64,000 bases of DNA from Rhizobium sp. LC145 (GTDB lineage Bacteria > Pseudomonadota > Alphaproteobacteria > Rhizobiales > Rhizobiaceae): the NCBI RefSeq assembly GCF_001005825.1, contig NZ_LBHV01000009.1, positions 124,001 to 188,000 of the forward strand, in the 5' to 3' direction. Both the position numbers and the translations under genes were made by a program. The stretch's first letter is position 1; each line of letters opens with the position of its first letter. This document shows positions 59,783 through 64,000 of the stretch, piece after piece. Under the pieces are notes generated by a model that worked only from the letters and a program-made list of their open reading frames with translations, was not told where the DNA came from and ran no database searches.

Positions 59783-61296
59783 GCGAATGCCTCCCTCGGT
59801 TCCTGTTGCGCAATTCCGAGTGAAAGTCGCATGACTTCCTCTTCGCTGGCGCCGCGCGGCAATTCGCCGGCGATGCGGCCCTGATGCATGACGAGGATGC
59901 GGTCGGCGATGCCTATGAGTTCGGGCATGTCCGACGAGACGACGACGATGCCGCGGCCGGCATCCGCAAAGGCTCTCATGGTTTGGTAGATCGCGGCCTT
60001 CGCAGCGATGTCGATGCCGCGCGTCGGCTCCACGAAAACGAGGACATCCGAGGCCTGCGCAAGCCAGCGGACGATGATCGCCTTTTGCTGATTGCCTCCC
60101 GAAAGAGTTCCGATTTCCTGACCGAAATCGGCTGCTCGCACGTCCATGTCGCGCAGCTCGCTATCGATCGCGGCTGGCGAAAGAGCCGCCCTTTGGGGGC
60201 GGGCGAAGAATCCGGCCATGGAGCGCAAGGTGAGAAGCGCATTGTCGCGTACGGATTGGCGAAGGGCGAGAGCGTCCCGCTTGCGATCGCCGGGAAGGTA
60301 ACCGATGCCGGCCGCGGTGGCCTGCCGAGGCGACCGGATCGACACCGGTTTGCCGTTGACGCGCATCACCCCTGCCGAAAGCGGTTCGTCGCCCACCAGC
60401 GCCTGTGCAAGGTGGGCCTTGCCGGAATCCTCAAGGCCTGCCACGCCGACGATCTCGCCCGCCCGCACGTCGAAGCTGATATCGCGCAGGGCGGCGTTCG
60501 CGCCGCCTTCAACGCTGAGAAGTACCTTGCCGGGTCCAGAGGACGGCCGCTTCGGGTAAAAATCCTTGAGGTCGCGTCCCACCATGGCGCGTATGATTTC
60601 GGGGACCGGCGCCGCGTGCCGTGCCCGCGTCCAGATTTTCTGCCCATCCTTGAGGACTGTCACCCGATCGGCAACCGCCATGACTTCGGGCATGCGATGG
60701 GAGATATAGACGATGGCGACGCCTTCCTCCCTTAAGCCGCGGATCAGCGACAGGAGGTTTTGGGCATCGCGCTCGTCGAGCGCCGCCGTCGGCTCATCCA
60801 TGACGAGGATGCCGGCGTCGAGCAGCAGCGCCTTGGCGATCTCCACGAGCTGCTGCATGGCAATCGAGAGCGTGGAGACCTGCCCCTCAGGATCGATATC
60901 CGCCCCGACCCGCCTCAGCAGTTCTGCGGCCCGCTTATTCATCTGTCTTCTATCCAGCAGGCCGAAGCGGGCGAGTTCACGCCCCATGAAGATGTTTTCT
61001 GCAACCGTGCGATAGGGCAGCAGGCTGAGCTCCTGGTGGATGATGGAAATGCCGGCGTCAGCCGCCTGCCGGGGATGGGTGAGGTGTACCAGCCGGCCAT
61101 TGAGGCGGATCTCACCGGCATCGGGGCGGTAGCTGCCGCCGAGGATCTTCATCAGCGTGGATTTTCCGGCCCCGTTTTCACCGCAAATGGCATGGACTTC
61201 ACCGGTCCGGCAGTCGAAATCCACGCAATCGAGGGCACGGACCCCGGGAAAGGTCTTGCTGATGCCGGCCATATGCAGCGCGGGAATGATAGTCAT
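59779..61296 (-). CDS. Sugar ABC transporter ATPase with two cassettes (RbsA family)
   Basis: This 505-residue protein carries two nucleotide-binding domains. The first has Walker A GENGAGKST, near residue 40, and ILVMDEPTAALDERD. The second has a degenerate Walker A (LEDSGKAH, residues near 280-290) and TLSGGNQQKAIIVRWLAQ, as is normal in RbsA. The ATG at 61296 overlaps the epimerase gene stop; the longer frame to 61347 lies inside that gene. Confidence 0.9.
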   Translation of the reverse strand: MTIIPALHMAGISKTFPGVRALDCVDFDCRTGEVHAICGENGAGKSTLMKILGGSYRPDAGEIRLNGRLVHLTHPRQAADAGISIIHQELSLLPYRTVAENIFMGRELARFGLLDRRQMNKRAAELLRRVGADIDPEGQVSTLSIAMQQLVEIAKALLLDAGILVMDEPTAALDERDAQNLLSLIRGLREEGVAIVYISHRMPEVMAVADRVTVLKDGQKIWTRARHAAPVPEIIRAMVGRDLKDFYPKRPSSGPGKVLLSVEGGANAALRDISFDVRAGEIVGVAGLEDSGKAHLAQALVGDEPLSAGVMRVNGKPVSIRSPRQATAAGIGYLPGDRKRDALALRQSVRDNALLTLRSMAGFFARPQRAALSPAAIDSELRDMDVRAADFGQEIGTLSGGNQQKAIIVRWLAQASDVLVFVEPTRGIDIAAKAAIYQTMRAFADAGRGIVVVSSDMPELIGIADRILVMHQGRIAGELPRGASEEEVMRLSLGIAQQEPREAFA

Positions 61297-62177
61297 GCCG
61301 GTGCACTCGCGGTTCGTGCGGCAAGCCTTTCGCCCGCGGCCGCCCATTCATGCCGGATATAGGCGATGCTTTCGGCAAAAAGGCCGTCGAGGTCATCGAA
61401 AAGGTCACGCCAGACCCTGGTGGCGCCCGCGAGTTCAGGCAGTGCCCGTCCGAAGGATTCCACCGTCAGCCATCCGTCATAGCCGCAGCGCCGCAAGGCA
61501 TCGAAATGGTCCGGGAAGGGAATATGCCCAGAGCCGGGAGTACCGCGGTCGTTTTCCGATACATGGTAGTGATTGATCTCGCGGTGATGGCGTTCGTAGG
61601 TGACCGGCGGGTCCTTTTCCTCGATATTGGCGTGGAACGTATCGAACATATAGCCATAGTTCGGATGATCGACTTTGCGGTAGATGGCCGACGCTTCGGC
61701 GATCGTCGACATCATGTAGCATTCGAAGCGGTTGACCGCTTCGGCCGAAATCCGGATGCCGGCAGGCTCGGCATAGTCGGCGAGCGCGCGCATGGCTTCC
61801 ACGCACCATTCCACTTCGCTGGGTGTGGGGCCGAAACCGGTGAAGACGCCGACCGGTGAGTGCACTGGCCCAGCTATGATCTCACCGCCCATGGCATGGG
61901 TGCAGTCGACGATCCAGCGGTGGTGATCGCGGGCTTTTGCCCGCACCCGCGGATCGGGGCTTACCGGATTTGCCTTAGGCGTTGCGACAGCAGCTGCGCC
62001 GGCTGAGAGGCCGATATCGCGAAGGAGCCTGCCGATGCTCCTGTAGTGCTCGGGCGTTCCGGAAAAGACGGGCACTTCCACTGCATCATATCCGAGCGCC
62101 TTCAGCCTTTCGAGCTGGCGGGCATGATTGGTGTTTATCTCCGCGCCGATGACGAGCAGATTGAATGCGACCTTCAC
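61293..62177 (-). CDS. D-tagatose/D-psicose 3-epimerase-like enzyme
   Basis: This 294-residue TIM-barrel protein has the D-tagatose/allulose-3-epimerase signatures. These are E in SAEAVNRFECYM, D and H in YMFDTFHANIEEKD, H in NHYHVSENDRG and E in LTVESFG. The family epimerises ketohexoses at C3, and some members act on related rare sugars. It is the first gene of an operon with a ribose-type importer and is divergent from an AraC regulator, so uptake and first-step conversion of a rare sugar is likely. Confidence 0.82.
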   Translation of the reverse strand: MKVAFNLLVIGAEINTNHARQLERLKALGYDAVEVPVFSGTPEHYRSIGRLLRDIGLSAGAAAVATPKANPVSPDPRVRAKARDHHRWIVDCTHAMGGEIIAGPVHSPVGVFTGFGPTPSEVEWCVEAMRALADYAEPAGIRISAEAVNRFECYMMSTIAEASAIYRKVDHPNYGYMFDTFHANIEEKDPPVTYERHHREINHYHVSENDRGTPGSGHIPFPDHFDALRRCGYDGWLTVESFGRALPELAGATRVWRDLFDDLDGLFAESIAYIRHEWAAAGERLAARTASAPA

Positions 62178-62319
62178 GAATTCCTCCCGTGCGGTGCGGC
62201 GGAGATATTCCGATCACTGTCCGCGACGGAGACTAGAATGGCAGACTTGACTCGTTCGTGCTTGCGGCGGAGAACAGTGGTAAATTTCTTAAATCGTTTT
62301 GTGTTGGGAGGCGCAGGGC

Positions 62320-63336
62320 ATGAACAAGCACATCGTAGTACCTCAGTCGAATTGTCGCCCGTCGGTGTTTCGTCAGCCGGGCTCGGCCATGTATGCGGAC
62401 AATTGCAGGGAGCTTCAGGCGGCAGCCAAGCGCGGCGAGGTCGAGCTGCATGCCTGGACGCGCGGCAACTACCCCGGAATTTCGCTTGGCGAGCGCCTGC
62501 CGGGCATTCGGACCGTCGGTTTCTGGGATGCGCGGCAGAACCAGTCCTGGGGTCTTGGGCGACATTGCAACGAGGGATTCAAGATCGCCTACCTAGCGCG
62601 AGGAAGCCTTGAACTGGTGGTCGACGACAAGAATTACGCGCTTCGCCAGGGGCAGTTCATCATCATCCGTCCCTGGCAGCTCCATTCCATTGGAAACCCT
62701 AATGTCGGCCCCAGCCGGCTGCTCTGGATCATCCTCGATGCGGGATTGCGGCGGCCAAGCGAGGCGCCGGATTGGCCCGAATGGCTTGTCTTCTCCAAGG
62801 ACGAGGCCGACAGGCTCGGTGATGTCCTGAGGCAGAACAATCAGCCCGTCTGGGATGGCGGCGCCGAGCTTTGCCGCGCCTTCGAGGCTATTCCGGCGAT
62901 CCTGCTTGATCGCAGCCCCCAGGAGGGCGAAACGCGCCTGAAGGTCGCGATAAATTCGTTGATGTTGAGCCTGATCGACCGCATGAGGGAACAGGCTCCG
63001 GAACTCGATCCGGACCTTTCGACGTCACAGCATACGGTAGCGATCTTTCTTCGCCGTCTTGCCCATGCTCTCGATGAGGACTGGACGCTTGACGGAATGG
63101 CGGAAGAATGCGGTCTTTCACGCACGCGCTTTGCCGACTACTGCAAGAAGCTGACCAACATGACGCCGCGCCAGTATCTGCAGCATCTGCGTCTGGAGCA
63201 GGCGTCCCGCCTGCTGCAGGCGGCTCAAGAGACCAGCGTGACGGAAATCGCGTTCACATGCGGCTTCAATTCGAGCCAGTATTTTTCGAACGCTTTCAAA
63301 AAGAGGTTTGGTTACGCGCCCACATCGCTACGTTAA
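62320..63336 (+). CDS. AraC-family transcriptional regulator
   Basis: This 338-residue protein has an N-terminal cupin-like sensing domain (KIAYLARGSLELVVDDKNYA then LRQGQFIIIRPWQLHSIGNP). The C-terminal double helix-turn-helix (about residues 238-335, LDGMAEECGLSRTRFADYCK ... VTEIAFTCGFNSSQYFSNAF) is standard AraC/XylS. The ATG at 62320 has GGGAGG 8 bases upstream. It is divergent from the epimerase-importer operon and is probably its activator. Confidence 0.92.
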   Translation: MNKHIVVPQSNCRPSVFRQPGSAMYADNCRELQAAAKRGEVELHAWTRGNYPGISLGERLPGIRTVGFWDARQNQSWGLGRHCNEGFKIAYLARGSLELVVDDKNYALRQGQFIIIRPWQLHSIGNPNVGPSRLLWIILDAGLRRPSEAPDWPEWLVFSKDEADRLGDVLRQNNQPVWDGGAELCRAFEAIPAILLDRSPQEGETRLKVAINSLMLSLIDRMREQAPELDPDLSTSQHTVAIFLRRLAHALDEDWTLDGMAEECGLSRTRFADYCKKLTNMTPRQYLQHLRLEQASRLLQAAQETSVTEIAFTCGFNSSQYFSNAFKKRFGYAPTSLR

Positions 63337-63346
63337 GGGTGAGAGT

Positions 63347-64000
63347 TTATTCGAGCGGGAGTGAAGCTCTTCCACGAAGCTGCCGTACGGCCGGCATTGG
63401 AGGCAATACGGCATCCCTTAGAAGCCGCGAAGCCGGATGCCGCATGTCCTCAAGGGCAGCGGTTGGAAGTTCCTCGACGATCCGGCCTTCGTCCATGACA
63501 AGGCAGCGGGACGCGAAACGCCTCGCCAGCCTCAGATCATGGGTGACGAACAGATATGCCGTACCGTTGTCGCGCTGAAGCTTCGCGAGAAGGGCAAGCG
63601 CGGATGCCTGGAGATGGGTATCCAGATTGGACAGCGCCTCGTCAAGGATGACCAGCTTTGGGTTCACCGCCAGCGCTCGCGCGAGGCAGACGCGCTGCAA
63701 CTGGCCGCCGCTGACCTGCGAAGGCAGCATGTCGGCGATATTTGCCGGCAGTTCTGCCATTTCCAGCACTTCCCGCACGCGCGCCTCGCGCCCGGTTTGG
63801 TCGAGTGCGGTCAGATGCCTCAGCGGCTCGCAGATGATGGCCCGAACGGTAAAGCGCCCATTCACGGCTCCCGGCGAGTCCTGAAATACGAGCTGGACAT
63901 TGCGCCGGAACCCCTGGGTTTCCCGGCGGCGCAAAGCATTGATGGATCGGCCGCGATAAAGCACCTTACCCGAGCTCGGCTGCTCCAGGCCGACGAGCAG
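63347..64000 (-). CDS. Peptide/nickel-type ABC transporter ATPase, C-terminal part (runs off the window)
   Basis: The frame is open from the stop at 63347 to the window end, with no start inside; the first visible residues LLVGLEQPSSGKVLYRGRSI follow the Walker A region. The Q-loop FQDSPGAVNGRF, signature VSGGQLQRVCLAR and Walker B LVILDEALSNLDTHLQ place it in the DppF/NikE family of peptide and nickel importers. It is convergent with the AraC gene. The rest of the importer must lie beyond the window. Confidence 0.88.
   Translation of the reverse strand: MLVGLEQPSSGKVLYRGRSINALRRRETQGFRRNVQLVFQDSPGAVNGRFTVRAIICEPLRHLTALDQTGREARVREVLEMAELPANIADMLPSQVSGGQLQRVCLARALAVNPKLVILDEALSNLDTHLQASALALLAKLQRDNGTAYLFVTHDLRLARRFASRCLVMDEGRIVEELPTAALEDMRHPASRLLRDAVLPPMPAVRQLRGRASLPLE

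Noticed and set aside
1..64000. CRISPR arrays, phage genes, transposases, tRNA or rRNA genes
   Set aside because: Read for spaced identical repeats, integrase/transposase motifs and tRNA ends; none was recognisable by eye.

Overview
The window is about 64 kb of GC-rich DNA, densely packed with genes in transporter-centred operons. It looks like a Rhizobiaceae-type alphaproteobacterium (Agrobacterium, Rhizobium, Ensifer or Shinella relatives). Reasons are the many ABC and TRAP importers each paired with a dedicated regulator, and a 776-residue cytoplasmic lyase. At positions 311, 365 and 531 that lyase has the same residues I remember as catalytic in the Agrobacterium PL15 alginate lyase Atu3025. 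No rRNA, tRNA, CRISPR array, phage or intact insertion sequence was seen. The content is catabolic and accessory, as on a chromid, megaplasmid or accessory chromosomal arm (inference).

Layout. 1-3.5 kb (minus): polar amino-acid ABC importer with a RidA-type deaminase and the start of one more gene. It diverges from a D-threonine aldolase/D-hydroxyaspartate dehydratase family enzyme (3.7-4.8 kb) across an intergenic region with paired operator-like repeats. 4.8-10.5 kb: a loose region of small or hypothetical proteins, a LysR regulator with a palindrome on its own start codon, a truncated aldo/keto reductase, a VOC protein, and a fossil C-terminus of a trans-sulfuration enzyme. 10.5-14.4 kb (minus): ssuD-ssuA-ssuB-ssuC sulfonate uptake and desulfonation. 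14.6-22.4 kb (plus): FecI/FecR surface-signalling pair, TonB siderophore receptor, FhuD-like binding protein, fused FhuB permease and FhuF-type reductase, with no ATPase gene. 22.4-28.1 kb (minus): TRAP transporter, quinate/shikimate dehydrogenase and 3-dehydroshikimate dehydratase (QuiC), divergent from a TetR regulator. 29.1-34.6 kb (minus): RpiR regulator, an iron-type (Afu/Fbp) ABC importer and a histidine phosphatase, probably for a phosphorylated sugar. 34.7-37.7 kb (minus): two-component system plus a DUF3313-like lipoprotein. 38.2-40.3 kb (plus): purine permease and nucleobase deaminase. 40.5-44.8 kb (plus): arsenic operon arsR-arsC(LMW)-arsC(Grx)-acr3-arsH-MFS. 45-56.6 kb (plus): GntR regulator, Alg-type ABC importer (AlgS, AlgM1, AlgM2, AlgQ), PL15 exolytic alginate lyase, DEH-reductase-like SDR, 2-hydroxyacid dehydrogenase, TIM-barrel isomerase and a glucarate-dehydratase-like enolase-superfamily enzyme. 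56.6-62.2 kb (minus): D-tagatose/psicose-3-epimerase-like enzyme with an RbsA/RbsC/RbsC/RbsB-like importer, divergent from an AraC regulator (62.3-63.3 kb). 63.3 kb to the end (minus): C-terminal part of a peptide/nickel-type ABC ATPase.

How they work together: nearly every block couples import of one substrate class with its first catabolic steps and a local regulator. Several intergenic regions carry strong palindromes or paired repeats beside those regulators, and these are the most testable new observations. I found no clearly unprecedented system. The best leads are the extended alginate locus, a candidate FecI promoter pair, the RpiR/AfuABC/phosphatase operon with a perfect operator-like palindrome, a 15-bp perfect inverted repeat before the two-component genes, and a terminator inside the purine-permease leader.
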